NCBI GenBank assembly: GCA_028874075.1
Contig: JAPPLU010000066.1
Location: 1 to 35,348, forward strand
DNA length: 35,348 bases
Direction: 5' to 3'
From: Chloroflexota bacterium
Lineage (GTDB): Bacteria > Chloroflexota > Dehalococcoidia > Lucifugimonadales > UBA3495
The stretch's first letter is position 1. Each line of letters starts with the position of its first letter. Below, piece after piece: positions 7,869 to 15,872 of the stretch. The translations under genes were made by a program, and so were the position numbers. The notes below the pieces were generated by a model, which saw nothing but the letters and a program-made list of their open reading frames with translations, was not told where the DNA came from and searched no databases.

Positions 7869-8879
7869 TTACGCCAGGAGCTTGTCCAGTCCGCCCTCCA
7901 GGTACAGGTCAGCCAGGTAGGTAAACCTGTCCAGCTTTTGGGCGCTGTAGGGATTGGCCATGGGGAGCAGGTCCCCCAGCGATTCCGCCGTTTCTTGGGT
8001 GCTGCCGGACACCAGCAGCAACGCGGCGTGGCGTTTCAACGCCTCCACCCTTATGTATTCGGTGGGTTCCTCACCGCCCGTAAGCACCAGGAACTTGGTG
8101 TCGCACATCAGGCTGGCCATCTGGATATCCGGCCGCGCTGCCCGCGTAATCACCGCCTGGTTGGGGTAGCGGCCGAAATAGTTGGGCCCAGAGTCCAGGA
8201 TGTTGCCGCCGATAAGGAACCGGTCCACCCATGCTTCCTTATCTTCTGGCTCCCGCACCCATTCTCCCTGCAGAAACTCCGCCACCTGACCGAGGGTGAA
8301 GGCCAGCATCTCCCGGTCTTCCGGGATGGCGCCCAGCATCGGGATTCCCCGTTTTTTCAAAGGCGACGTCAATCCCTCTTCCATACTTCTGCTTCGGTGG
8401 GGCAGCAAGCTGTTGATAACCACGCCCCCGGGCTGGCCGTCAAGCCTGTCCCACTCACCGGCTACCATGTCGGAGACCGACTGTACAGTCTGACCGGCTG
8501 AGTGGGGGTGAATTAGAACCGTTGGATTTCCTTCTGGGGCGGCGGGAGCGCCCCACTCCACCAGCAGAGTGTCAAAGGCAGCTTCCAGCGCCGCCGCGGC
8601 TTCGGCCACCTGGGCGACCCTTGCTTCGGATAGCCTGCTGGGAAGCTGGTTGGGATCAATCGGCTGGGGAAAGGGCCGCGGGACAGCGTCTTGAGGAGAG
8701 CCTAGGCTCTCCAGGAGCCCCGCCATAAACGCCAGGTCAGGGTCTGCCCCTGGGTCAGCGGACAGGGGTTTGTAGTAGGCAACTCTTCTGCCTTTACCGG
8801 CCTCGCGCTGGGCCAGTGCCCCGGCCAGGCAGGTTTTGCCTGCCCCGGGTCGGGTAGAAACAATGTTCAGTGTAGCCAA
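7869..8879 (-). CDS. BioD-like P-loop / DRTGG domain protein
   Basis: A 336-residue protein with an N-terminal P-loop domain related to dethiobiotin synthetase, as found at the N terminus of some phosphotransacetylases, and a C-terminal DRTGG domain. Walker A is IVSTRPGAGKTCLAGAL near the N terminus. The substrate-side segment RVAYYKPLSAD and later GGVVINSLLP and GIPMLGAIPEDREM follow the BioD-like pattern. The C-terminal half, including FLIGGNI, AVITRAARPDIQMASL and FLVLTGGEEP, matches the DRTGG domain. I chose the TTG at 8879 (LATLNIV), which has GGAGG seven bases upstream; the frame stays open to 8957, but that extra sequence is not family-like. No phosphotransacetylase domain is present. 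Biological role unknown, possibly nucleotide-dependent regulation of acetyl-phosphate or CoA metabolism. Confidence 0.8.
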   Translation of the reverse strand: MATLNIVSTRPGAGKTCLAGALAQREAGKGRRVAYYKPLSADPGADPDLAFMAGLLESLGSPQDAVPRPFPQPIDPNQLPSRLSEARVAQVAEAAAALEAAFDTLLVEWGAPAAPEGNPTVLIHPHSAGQTVQSVSDMVAGEWDRLDGQPGGVVINSLLPHRSRSMEEGLTSPLKKRGIPMLGAIPEDREMLAFTLGQVAEFLQGEWVREPEDKEAWVDRFLIGGNILDSGPNYFGRYPNQAVITRAARPDIQMASLMCDTKFLVLTGGEEPTEYIRVEALKRHAALLLVSGSTQETAESLGDLLPMANPYSAQKLDRFTYLADLYLEGGLDKLLA

Positions 8880-8999
8880 GCGCGCGCCTCCGGTGCCCTG
8901 TTGTGCGAATATTGCCGTCCAAAATTCTACCATAGGTGGAAACGCGGACACCCGCACGTGGCGGGCTCGGTAAGAGTTCAGAGTTAGTGAGTCTTCGTC

Positions 9000-9105
9000 C
9001 CCACCATCGCGTCATTCCGGCATTTACCGAATCCAAACTGGTTAAAGGGAATACAGGACGACAGTAGCAGGGACTTTTGGATACCGGCTTTCGACGGTAT
9101 GGCGG
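9000..9105. repeat. Degenerate palindromic intergenic repeats
   Basis: The stretch contains GTCATTCCGGC and GGATACCGGCTTTCGACGGTAT. The second forms a hairpin (ATACCG 9081-9086 with CGGTAT 9095-9100). On the minus strand it reads through as SKAGIQKS and similar peptides, the familiar signature of GGATTCC...GGAATGAC-type intergenic repeats in many bacteria. Confidence 0.55.
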
Positions 9106-9287
9106 GTTGAGCCAGCAGGGAAATCTCTTCACTCTGAACAGTTATGACACCTGCCTCTTGATTCCCACGGGAACCCTTCCCTACCATATTTCCATGACCT
9201 GTTCCAGCCTTGACACTGCCAAGCTCAGATCGTCCCTCCCCTTCGGGCATGGAGGACGGGGAAAGAGTCCCCTGGGCTCAGGTCAGC

Positions 9288-9445
9288 ACAATGGCCCAAA
9301 ACGGTCCAAAACGGCCCGGAATGGCCCACTCGGACTACCATTTTCCTATCTGACCGGCGGCCCATTTTGGGGCCGCAAGGGCATAATTTTACCCCCAATT
9401 CAGATACGAAACGGCCCAAAACGGCCCAGAATGGCGCTGAAATAA
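9288..9445 (+). repeat. Decamer-repeat element, copy 1
   Basis: Four 10-base units at 9291-9330 (ATGGCCCAAA, ACGGTCCAAA, ACGGCCCGGA, ATGGCCCACT) and three more at 9411-9440 (ACGGCCCAAA, ACGGCCCAGA, ATGGCGCTGA) are separated by 80 bases. The spacer carries CCTATCTG, GGCGGCCCA, a GGGCATAATTT stretch and CAGATACGAAA. The same blocks in the same order occur on the minus strand at 23660-23815. Confidence 0.75.
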
Positions 9446-9664
9446 AAAAATTGCCCTTTGTGGAAACCCCAAGGGCCGGCGGGAGCCCATTGGCTGGCCA
9501 ATGGTTTATTGCCTTGAACCTGTGGAGTGATTTCCCTTCCCCGGGGACCCCGAGGCGGACGGCAATCGCAATATGGATCGGGGAAAGCCCATCCTGCCGA
9601 CCCAGGTCCGAATCCAGTAGGGTCCGTGGTTTATGAAGACTGGTGGTTGCCAGGTTTCTGGATA

Positions 9665-9695
9665 CCGGCCAATCCCGTGATGGTAGGTTGGCCGG
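9665..9695. repeat. 8-bp inverted repeat
   Basis: CCGGCCAA (9665-9672) and TTGGCCGG (9688-9695) are exact reverse complements with a 15-base loop, preceded by GGATA as in the repeat near 9080. It is probably another intergenic palindrome. Confidence 0.5.
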
Positions 9696-9866
9696 ATAAG
9701 GCGCTTCCCTCAACTCTGGATAGTTACCAGGTTCCTTGGACTGTCCCGCTTTAGCCTTGCCGGACTCGTCATATTGGGGCATTGCCCGCGCCCCCCCATA
9801 TTCGACACAAAATTACGGAAAGTGGCATAATAAGACTATCCTGACCAGGTGAATGAGGAGACAAAG

Positions 9867-10424
9867 ATGTCATCAAGAGTCAATGGACTGGGGCACGTTG
9901 GGTTCTACGTTAAAGACATAGATGTGATGATGGACTTCTATGAGAACTTCATGGGTATGACGCTTACCAAGGTCAGTCCCCTGGGGGCTTTCTACAGCGC
10001 GGACCCTGAAGCCTGCGATCACGAAATCGCGCTAATTAACGGGCGGGAATCTCTCGACGACCCGCACTGGATCCAGCAGATTTCCCTGCGTGTGGACACC
10101 CTGGATGATCTCCGCGATTTCAAGCGGCGCATCCTGGAAAAGGGTTATCCCATAGACCAGATTGTCACCCACGCCAGCGCCATCGGTTGTTACTTCCGCG
10201 ACCCGGAAAACAACCCCACCGAGGTTTTCTGGCTGACCGGCCATACCTCTTGGGCCCATATCGGGATCCCCATCGATATTGACCAGTCCGACGAGGACGT
10301 AATGGCCGATGTGGACCGGTCTTTCGAGGCGGTCAAGAGCGTGGAAATGGGCAAGTGGGCCAGCCAGGAAGCGGTGGCTGCCATGCGCGAACTGCGAGCA
10401 GGCGCCGCTGCCACCGTGCGGTAA
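9867..10424 (+). CDS. VOC-family protein, paralogue of 3423-3941
   Basis: A 185-residue vicinal oxygen chelate protein with GLGHVGFYVKDIDVMMDFYENFMGMTL at the N terminus and a second module ending YFRDPENNPTEVFW. Candidate metal ligands are His in GHVGF, His in CDHEIAL and Glu in TEVFW. The C-terminal extension GIPIDIDQSDEDVM parallels GRPIDLENQSDEEIM of the first VOC protein, so the two are paralogues with a shared tail beyond the usual fold. The start is ATG 9867 with GAGGAG seven bases upstream; the in-frame GTG at 9849 overlaps that ribosome site and is less likely. It stands alone between the repeat zone and a convergent MFS gene. Probably an extradiol dioxygenase-like or related metalloenzyme; substrate unknown. 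Confidence 0.87.
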   Translation: MSSRVNGLGHVGFYVKDIDVMMDFYENFMGMTLTKVSPLGAFYSADPEACDHEIALINGRESLDDPHWIQQISLRVDTLDDLRDFKRRILEKGYPIDQIVTHASAIGCYFRDPENNPTEVFWLTGHTSWAHIGIPIDIDQSDEDVMADVDRSFEAVKSVEMGKWASQEAVAAMRELRAGAAATVR

Positions 10425-10485
10425 TCAAGAGAGCTTGCCCAACGGCAACCTCTTCTCGCAGGTCCTGTTTTCTCAGGTAAGGTAG

Positions 10486-10511
10486 GGGCAGTCCTTGTGG
10501 CTGCCCTCTTT
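10486..10511 (+). terminator. Candidate terminator after VOC gene
   Basis: GGGCAG (10486-10491), nine-base loop, CTGCCC (10501-10506), then TCTTT. The stem is short and the T-run is weak. Confidence 0.35.
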
Positions 10512-10548
10512 AGTTCAAACGTGCTTCAATCATGGGGTAAGTCCGTCC

Positions 10549-10567
10549 TTCCCGCGGTAGGCGGGAA
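10549..10567. repeat. Palindromic hairpin
   Basis: TTCCCGC (10549-10555), loop GGTAG, GCGGGAA (10561-10567). It resembles the stem of common GC-rich intergenic palindromes and sits between convergent genes. Confidence 0.5.
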
Positions 10568-10675
10568 CCTCGAAGCTGTCCCATCAAGCGAATTGTTTAT
10601 CCGGTAACGCCAAACCCCCACGGCAAGAGAATGCAATTCCCCTGGCTGACCCCTCGGCAGGCGCTCCGACGCATA

Positions 10676-12019
10676 TCACTGCGCCGAAACGGCCCGGGCG
10701 CCTCCGCTGCGGCGCAGGAGGGGCGATAGCGCGGTGGCCCCGATGGACAGCGCCAGCATCAGGACAAAGGCGCTGTCGTAGCTGCCTCGGTAATCAAAAA
10801 TCAGGGCCCCTGCCAGCGCGCCCAGGCCGCCGAAGATCTGGTGGACCATGGATATGACACCGCTCACCGTTCCCAGCCGGGTCGCTCCGAAGATCTCTCG
10901 CGAGAAGATGACCGTCAGCGGCGCAGTCATCAGGAAGGTGAACCCGTACAGCAGCGCGAAGACCAGGATGGCCACAGTGTTCTGGACCGCGATGATCAGG
11001 GCGAAGATGCCGATTCGCATCACGAAGCACATCAGCAGGGGACGCTGCGCTCCCAGGGCGTCGCACAGGACCCCTGCACACAGGACCCCCACCAGTCCCA
11101 GCAACCCCATCAGGGCCAGGATATTTCCCGCCAGAACGGTTCCAATGCCCGAGTCCTGGGCAAAGGCGACGATGTGAGTCGCCATGAAGAAGTCCTGGAA
11201 CCCACAAACGGCATACAGTACCACCAGCAGCCAGAACTGGCCCGAACCGGCGACGGATTCTGTCTCCCAGGCCGAAGCTACGGGAGGCCGCTGCACGTCT
11301 CCTTCAGCAGCTCGACCCTCTCCCTGTTCGTCCCCGTCTTCCCGGTTCGACGGCCACCTGACCAGGGCCGCAGCCAGCAGAGGCAGGGCTATGACCAGGT
11401 TGGCCGCTCCCAGCAAACCGTAGGCATTCCGCCACCCGGCGCCGGTCAGGAAGGCCGCCAGGGAACCTATGATCACCAACTGTCCGGTGGCATTGCCCGA
11501 CACCGCTACGCTGTTGGCGATACCGCGCCTCCGTTCGAACCAGCGGGTAATCATCACCCCAACCACCGGATTGCCGGTGGCGGCGTGTCCCATGGCGAAC
11601 AGCACCCCGTACACCAGGAACACCTGCCAGGGTTGCGATACCACGCTCATCAGGCCCAGGCCGGCCGCCACCGTTGTGGTCCCCAGGGCCAGCACCCACC
11701 GCAGGCTGTACCGGTCCACCAGCCTCCCCGCCAGGGGCAGGGCCAGCGCCGAGGTAAACATAAAGAAGGTCACGGCGAAGGAGAGGGTGGCGCGGCTCCA
11801 GCCCAGGTCTTCACTCATGGGCTTGAGCATCAGCCCCAGAGCAAACCGCGACCCTCCGCCGAAGAAGAGGATGAAGAATCCGGTGGCCAGTATCACCCAG
11901 CTAAGGTTGAATCGCGGCAAGGCACCCTCCCATTTGCCCGGCCCAATTATCCGCCAGATCGACCGGTAAGGGTAGTCACCGCGCCGTTGCGGCCGCTGTT
12001 GGATCAGCGAGGGAACCAT
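10676..12019 (-). CDS. MFS transporter
   Basis: A 447-residue major facilitator superfamily protein with about 12 membrane helices and a central hydrophilic loop (WPSNREDGDEQGEGRAAEG region, about residues 210-240). The N-terminal half has FNLSWVILATGFFILFFGGGSRFALGLMLKPMSEDLGWSRATLSFA, typical of the oxalate/formate antiporter-like and monocarboxylate branch. AGRLVDRYSLRWVLALGT matches the MFS loop 2-3 motif, and TRWFERRRGIANSVAVSGNATGQ is also characteristic. The start is ATG 12019 (MVPSLIQQ) with AGGAGAGG just upstream; the frame is open far beyond this but overlaps the divergent aminotransferase. It is divergent from that gene by 135 bases, suggesting shared control and import of a carboxylate or amino-acid-like substrate. 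Confidence 0.9.
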   Translation of the reverse strand: MVPSLIQQRPQRRGDYPYRSIWRIIGPGKWEGALPRFNLSWVILATGFFILFFGGGSRFALGLMLKPMSEDLGWSRATLSFAVTFFMFTSALALPLAGRLVDRYSLRWVLALGTTTVAAGLGLMSVVSQPWQVFLVYGVLFAMGHAATGNPVVGVMITRWFERRRGIANSVAVSGNATGQLVIIGSLAAFLTGAGWRNAYGLLGAANLVIALPLLAAALVRWPSNREDGDEQGEGRAAEGDVQRPPVASAWETESVAGSGQFWLLVVLYAVCGFQDFFMATHIVAFAQDSGIGTVLAGNILALMGLLGLVGVLCAGVLCDALGAQRPLLMCFVMRIGIFALIIAVQNTVAILVFALLYGFTFLMTAPLTVIFSREIFGATRLGTVSGVISMVHQIFGGLGALAGALIFDYRGSYDSAFVLMLALSIGATALSPLLRRSGGARAVSAQ

Positions 12020-12052
12020 CAACCTCTCCTTTTCGCCGGTGGCGTGGCCCCT

Positions 12053-12069
12053 CAATTTAAGGTAAATTG
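12053..12069. promoter_or_regulatory. Operator-like inverted repeat between divergent genes
   Basis: CAATTTA (12053-12059), spacer AGG, TAAATTG (12063-12069) is a perfect AT-rich dyad in an otherwise GC-rich divergent spacer. A further perfect palindrome, TCCGCCGCGGCGGA, lies at 12123-12136 just before the aminotransferase ribosome site. Either could be a regulator site; no regulator gene is adjacent. Confidence 0.4.
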
Positions 12070-12154
12070 GGAACATCAGCGCGGGACCGGTCAGCAATGC
12101 GCCGGGTCCTAATCCCAGTGCCTCCGCCGCGGCGGACGCTTGAAGGAGGAGACC

Positions 12155-13492
12155 ATGCCAGATACCATCCGGGACGAGTACATCAGGAAGAACCCTCGCT
12201 CGGCAGAGTTGTACCCCAGGTTCACGGAACTGTTCCCCTCGGGTGGCGCCGGCCATGACGGCTACGTGGCGGCGCCCTTCCCCATTACCATCGCCAGCGG
12301 TCAGGGGCCCCGCAAGTGGGACGTGGACGGCAACGAATACATCGACTACGGCCTGGGTTCCGCTTCCCTGCTGCTGGGGCATGCCCACCCCGAGGTGGTG
12401 GAGGCCCTGACCCGAGCCGCGCCCATTGGCTCCCACTTCGGTGCGCCGGTGGAGTCCATGCTGGAGTGGGGCGAAAGGGTCTGCAACCTGATCCCCTGCG
12501 CCGACAAGGTCCGTTTTGTCGCCTCGGGCGCCGAGTCCACCATGCTGGCCATGCGCATCGCCCGGGCCTACACCGGCAAGGAGAAGATTATCCGCTGGGA
12601 GTCCCACTATCACGGCTGGCACGACTACGTTATGCCTGGTAACCTGCCGCCCTTCGACTCCCCGGCCTCCATCGGCATACCCCAGGGCGCGGTGGACTCG
12701 GTTATCGTCCTGCCCCCCGACCTGAACGTGCTGGAGGATGTGCTGTCCAGCAGGGACGACATTGCCGGGGTGATAACCGAGGGCTCCGGCGCCTCCTATG
12801 GCACCGTGCCACGCCAGGAGGGCTTTGTTGAGGGAGTCCGGGAACTGACCCGCCAGCACGGTGTGGTGATGATCCTGGACGAAGTAATCACCGGTTTTCG
12901 CTGGAGCCCCGGCGGCCTCCAGGAATGGTTGGGCATTGAGCCCGACCTTTGCACCTTGGCCAAGATTCTCACGGGCGGTCTTCCCGGCGGCGCAGTGGCC
13001 GGCCGGGATGAGGTGATGCAGGTGATGGTTCAAACGGGCGACCGCCAGCACGACCGTTACCAGCGGGTGCTGCACGGTGGCACCTTCAACGCCAACCCCT
13101 ATTGTGCCGCCACCGGCAACGCGGCCCTGCGCATTGCCGCCACCGGCGAGATGCAGGCCCAGGCCGACCGCATGGCCGAGCGGCTGCGGGTGGGCCTGCG
13201 TCGCATCATCGACCGCCACGAGATTGCGGCCACTGTGTACGGCGAGTCCTCTACCTTCCACGTCTACTTCGGAGGCCGTTCCATCGAGGATCTGGACGCC
13301 AACACCCTGAAGAACGCGCCCCCGGAAACCCAGACCGCCTTCCGCCAGGCACTGCAGGTCAGGGGAGTAGACCTCATGTCCCGCACCAGTGGCGTCCTCT
13401 CCGGCGTCCACACCGAGACGGACATCGACACCAGTCTGGAAGCCTTCGACGGGGCCATCAAGGCCATGATCGATGAGGGAATTGTGGGTTAG
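12155..13492 (+). CDS. Class III aminotransferase, glutamate-1-semialdehyde 2,1-aminomutase-like
   Basis: A 445-residue PLP-dependent class III enzyme. Signatures include WDVDGNEYIDYGLGSASLLLGHAHPEVV near the N terminus, VRFVASGAESTMLAMRIARAYTGK (PLP phosphate site), ESHYHGWHDYV, MILDEVITGFR (about residues 237-247, Asp contacts the PLP ring nitrogen) and LAKILTGGLPGGAVAGR, whose lysine near 269 should form the Schiff base. This matches GSA-aminomutase-like enzymes. Without other tetrapyrrole genes nearby and with an MFS gene and an amino-acid oxidase around it, a catabolic aminotransferase is as likely as true HemL. The ATG follows AAGGAGGAG at ideal spacing. Full length. Confidence 0.92.
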   Translation: MPDTIRDEYIRKNPRSAELYPRFTELFPSGGAGHDGYVAAPFPITIASGQGPRKWDVDGNEYIDYGLGSASLLLGHAHPEVVEALTRAAPIGSHFGAPVESMLEWGERVCNLIPCADKVRFVASGAESTMLAMRIARAYTGKEKIIRWESHYHGWHDYVMPGNLPPFDSPASIGIPQGAVDSVIVLPPDLNVLEDVLSSRDDIAGVITEGSGASYGTVPRQEGFVEGVRELTRQHGVVMILDEVITGFRWSPGGLQEWLGIEPDLCTLAKILTGGLPGGAVAGRDEVMQVMVQTGDRQHDRYQRVLHGGTFNANPYCAATGNAALRIAATGEMQAQADRMAERLRVGLRRIIDRHEIAATVYGESSTFHVYFGGRSIEDLDANTLKNAPPETQTAFRQALQVRGVDLMSRTSGVLSGVHTETDIDTSLEAFDGAIKAMIDEGIVG

Positions 13493-13614
13493 ACCAGAGG
13501 GAATTCTCCACGCACCGCGGGAGTAGCCATCCGGCTGCTCCCCTTCTTGTGGAAGACCTCCCTTGCCGGCGCTGAGGAATGACCTGGCAGAGTCTGAATC
13601 GAAGAGACCTTGTA

Positions 13615-13650
13615 TTCCATAGGATAAAGACCAAAGGTCTTCCATAGGAT
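13615..13650 (+). promoter_or_regulatory. Paired 11-bp direct repeats with hairpin upstream of DAO gene
   Basis: TTCCATAGGAT occurs at 13615-13625 and again at 13640-13650, 25 bases apart. Between them AAGACC (13627-13632), AAA, GGTCTT (13636-13641) forms a perfect stem. The unit lies 31 bases before the ATG at 13681, a position suited to an operator or 5' leader control element. Function inferred from position only. Confidence 0.4.
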
Positions 13651-13680
13651 GGAGGCAAACACCCTGGAGGAGGGCGGGTC

Positions 13681-14901
13681 ATGGCGGATTCCGAAGTTCT
13701 GGTAATCGGAGGAGGCATTGCTGGCGCCTCCGCCGCATTCCATCTGGCTGAGCACGGCCGCAACGTCACCCTCTTGGAGCGGGGCGACATTGCCTCGGAG
13801 GCTTCCGGCGTGAATGCCGGCGGCATTGGGGCGCTGGGGTGGGGACATCTTCCGGACCTCCAGGCATACCTGACCATGGGTAGCCTCCAGATTTTCAAGC
13901 GCCTGCAACTGGAACTCGGCTACGACATAGAGTTTCGCGCTTCTGGAGCGCTCCAGGCTATCCAAACTCAAGAACAGTACGACTACACCAGGGACCGGGT
14001 ACTGGCCATGAGGGCAAGGGGCTATACGGTGGAACTGCTGACAGCCAACGAGGCTCGAGGCGTGGAACCGGAGCTGAGTCCCGACTTGTGGGGAGCGGTC
14101 CATTTTCCACTGCGGGCCCAGGCCGATCCCGTTAAGGCAACCAGGGCCTTTGCCGATGCCGCCGCCCAGCAGGGCGCGCAAGTCTTGACCGGCCGGAACG
14201 TGACGGCCATTACCTGCCAGGCCAACGGCGCTTACCGAGTTTCCTGCGATGGTGAAGAGCGCCTGGCGGAGCGGCTGATACTGGCTGCGGGAGTGTGGTG
14301 TGGACCCCTGGGCAGAATGCTGGGGCTGGATATACCCATCGTGCCGGTGAGGGGGCAGATGTGGGCGTCAGATCCCTTGCCCCCGAGGGTGTTTCACTCC
14401 CTGTCTGCAGCAGAATCGCCAATGGACTGGGCGCAAGATCCGGAACAACACCCGGGGCGGCCAAGGGGAAGCGAAGCCCGCACCCCGCCGGAACTGACCC
14501 ACTTGGGTTCCCGCCGGGTTACCAGGCATCTGTACGGCCGGCAAAACCGGGACGGCGAGCTTGTCTTCGGGGGCGACCGGCAGGCAGTGGGCTACGACAA
14601 GTCGGTGGACATGACTGGAATTGAAGTGAATGTCGGGCACGTTGCCGAGGTTCTGCCCCTGGTGGGCAGCCTGGCCTTACGGCGGACCTGGTCCGGATTG
14701 ATGCCCTTCTCCATGGACGGCAAACCGGTCGTCGGAAGGATTCCCCAGTTTGAGAACCTGTATATCGTCAGTGGCCTGGCCTCTTCCGGATTTGGGCGAG
14801 GGCCAATGGCGGGGAAGCTGATCGCCGACTTCATTCACACGGGTCAGATGCCCCCGGTACTCTCCGAGTCCGACCCGGCTCGCTGCGTCACCGCCCTTTA
14901 G
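13681..14901 (+). CDS. FAD-dependent oxidoreductase, D-amino acid oxidase family
   Basis: A 406-residue flavoprotein of the DAO family (glycine/D-amino acid oxidase type). The N terminus EVLVIGGGIAGASAAFHLAEHGRNVTLLERGDIASEASG contains the GxGxxG dinucleotide motif and the Glu that binds FAD ribose. The C-terminal part RTWSGLMPFSMDGKPVVGRIPQFENLYIVSGLASSGFGRGPMAGKLIADFI is the usual second FAD-contacting block. Family members oxidise the C-N bond of amino acids, N-methyl amino acids or dipeptide-like amines. An insertion rich in Pro, Arg and Glu (about residues 250-285) interrupts the substrate domain. The ATG follows GGAGGAGGGCGGGTC. It is co-directional with the aminotransferase upstream (188-base gap), consistent with amino compound catabolism. 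Confidence 0.88.
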   Translation: MADSEVLVIGGGIAGASAAFHLAEHGRNVTLLERGDIASEASGVNAGGIGALGWGHLPDLQAYLTMGSLQIFKRLQLELGYDIEFRASGALQAIQTQEQYDYTRDRVLAMRARGYTVELLTANEARGVEPELSPDLWGAVHFPLRAQADPVKATRAFADAAAQQGAQVLTGRNVTAITCQANGAYRVSCDGEERLAERLILAAGVWCGPLGRMLGLDIPIVPVRGQMWASDPLPPRVFHSLSAAESPMDWAQDPEQHPGRPRGSEARTPPELTHLGSRRVTRHLYGRQNRDGELVFGGDRQAVGYDKSVDMTGIEVNVGHVAEVLPLVGSLALRRTWSGLMPFSMDGKPVVGRIPQFENLYIVSGLASSGFGRGPMAGKLIADFIHTGQMPPVLSESDPARCVTAL

Positions 14902-15023
14902 GAACCCGTCCGCTGAAACGCATTCCCGACGGCCCCAGACAGTTCCGACCCCGCAGCTACATACTATGGGCCCAGGCTCCGGCGACTTCCTGTGAGGCAC
15001 TGACTGGCGCCATCTCCTTCGGT

Positions 15024-15860
15024 CTAGTCACCGGTAGCCCAGGTTATCAGCAACTCCCGTGATGTTTGCCGCCATCGGGGACGATAGCTCACTCTGTCAA
15101 AATCAAACAACAGGTCAAAATTGCGGGAAATTGTTTCTCTCGCAGCACCCATGTCCTTTTCCATGACCCAGCCGCTTTCCAGGGCATCTCGCACCGCTTC
15201 GTCCTTCGTGCTGGGAAGGCTGGTTTCCCACCAGGGTGTATCCGGCAGCGCCAGCAGGTCAGGGAGAATCCCCATGTCCCAGAGAACCGCCATTAACTGG
15301 CGGAAGCCGGGAACAGGCGCCATAGGTTCACCGTATAGAAGTTCGTAGAGGACGGCCTCGCTGTTGGGCGGCGAGACGCTCCAGAGGGTAATCATGACCC
15401 GGCGGCGAGCGGCGGCCTGCAGTTTTTCAACGAAGGAGACGATGTCCCGCACGAAATAGGCCACGTCGGCAGAGAATACGACGTCGCCCTCAACATCACT
15501 CACCTCCATCCAGTTGGACTGGATGCGGTGCGCGTTTGTTATCCTTGCCTCGCTACGACAGGCGTCAAACTCCGCCCCCATGCCAGGAGAGGGGTCTACA
15601 ACTATGGCCTCGCGGCAGCGCAGGGCCAGGGGCAGACTGACTCTTCCCGCGCCGCCACCCACGTCCACCAGCACGTCGTCTGGTCGCAAATAGCCGGCAA
15701 TCATCTCCAGGTTGTGTTCCAGGGGCCGATGCGGGTCGAACCTGAAAAGGCGGGCCAGCCTTCCGGTCCAGGGATCGGCCGTTGGGTCAATCCCGTGCAG
15801 CCGAGCCTGCTGTTGGGCCACGGCATCAAGGAGAATGGCGAACTGTTCCGCAGCCGTCAT
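15024..15860 (-). CDS. Class I SAM-dependent methyltransferase
   Basis: A 278-residue protein with a Rossmann-type methyltransferase domain. Motif I is DVLVDVGGGAGRVSLPLAL (about residues 61-79), followed by the acidic strand end AIVVDPSPGM. SADVAYFVRDIVSFVEKL corresponds to the later motif region. The N-terminal helix segment LEHNLEMIAGYLRPDD is typical of small-molecule methyltransferases. Its start lies 12 bases after the stop of the upstream flavoprotein gene on the same strand, so the two are very likely cotranscribed. Substrate not deducible. Confidence 0.82.
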   Translation of the reverse strand: MTAAEQFAILLDAVAQQQARLHGIDPTADPWTGRLARLFRFDPHRPLEHNLEMIAGYLRPDDVLVDVGGGAGRVSLPLALRCREAIVVDPSPGMGAEFDACRSEARITNAHRIQSNWMEVSDVEGDVVFSADVAYFVRDIVSFVEKLQAAARRRVMITLWSVSPPNSEAVLYELLYGEPMAPVPGFRQLMAVLWDMGILPDLLALPDTPWWETSLPSTKDEAVRDALESGWVMEKDMGAARETISRNFDLLFDFDRVSYRPRWRQTSRELLITWATGD

Positions 15861-15872
15861 CAGTGGCTTTGC

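Larger units (their letters stand above)
8880..9866. other. Gene-poor repeat-rich intergenic zone
   Basis: Nearly 1 kb without a credible gene. Contents I can identify are KAGIQ-type intergenic repeat remnants near 9000-9105, a decamer-repeat element at 9288-9445 with a second copy at 23660-23815, and an inverted repeat at 9665-9695. Long open frames here are by-products of the repeats. Confidence 0.7.

Noticed and set aside
9288..9445. CRISPR array
   Set aside because: The units are contiguous 10-base tandem repeats without 30-40-base unique spacers, and no cas genes are present.
9225..9782. 185-residue minus-strand frame over the repeat zone, with peptide similarity (PFWAVL...FVS) to a frame at 23435-23806
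   Set aside because: The similarity comes from the shared DNA repeat. The decamer number differs and breaks the frame in copy 2, so coding is unlikely.
12020..13645. Upstream extension of the MFS frame by about 540 codons
   Set aside because: It lies wholly antisense to the well-supported aminotransferase gene, and a good start with ribosome site exists at 12019.
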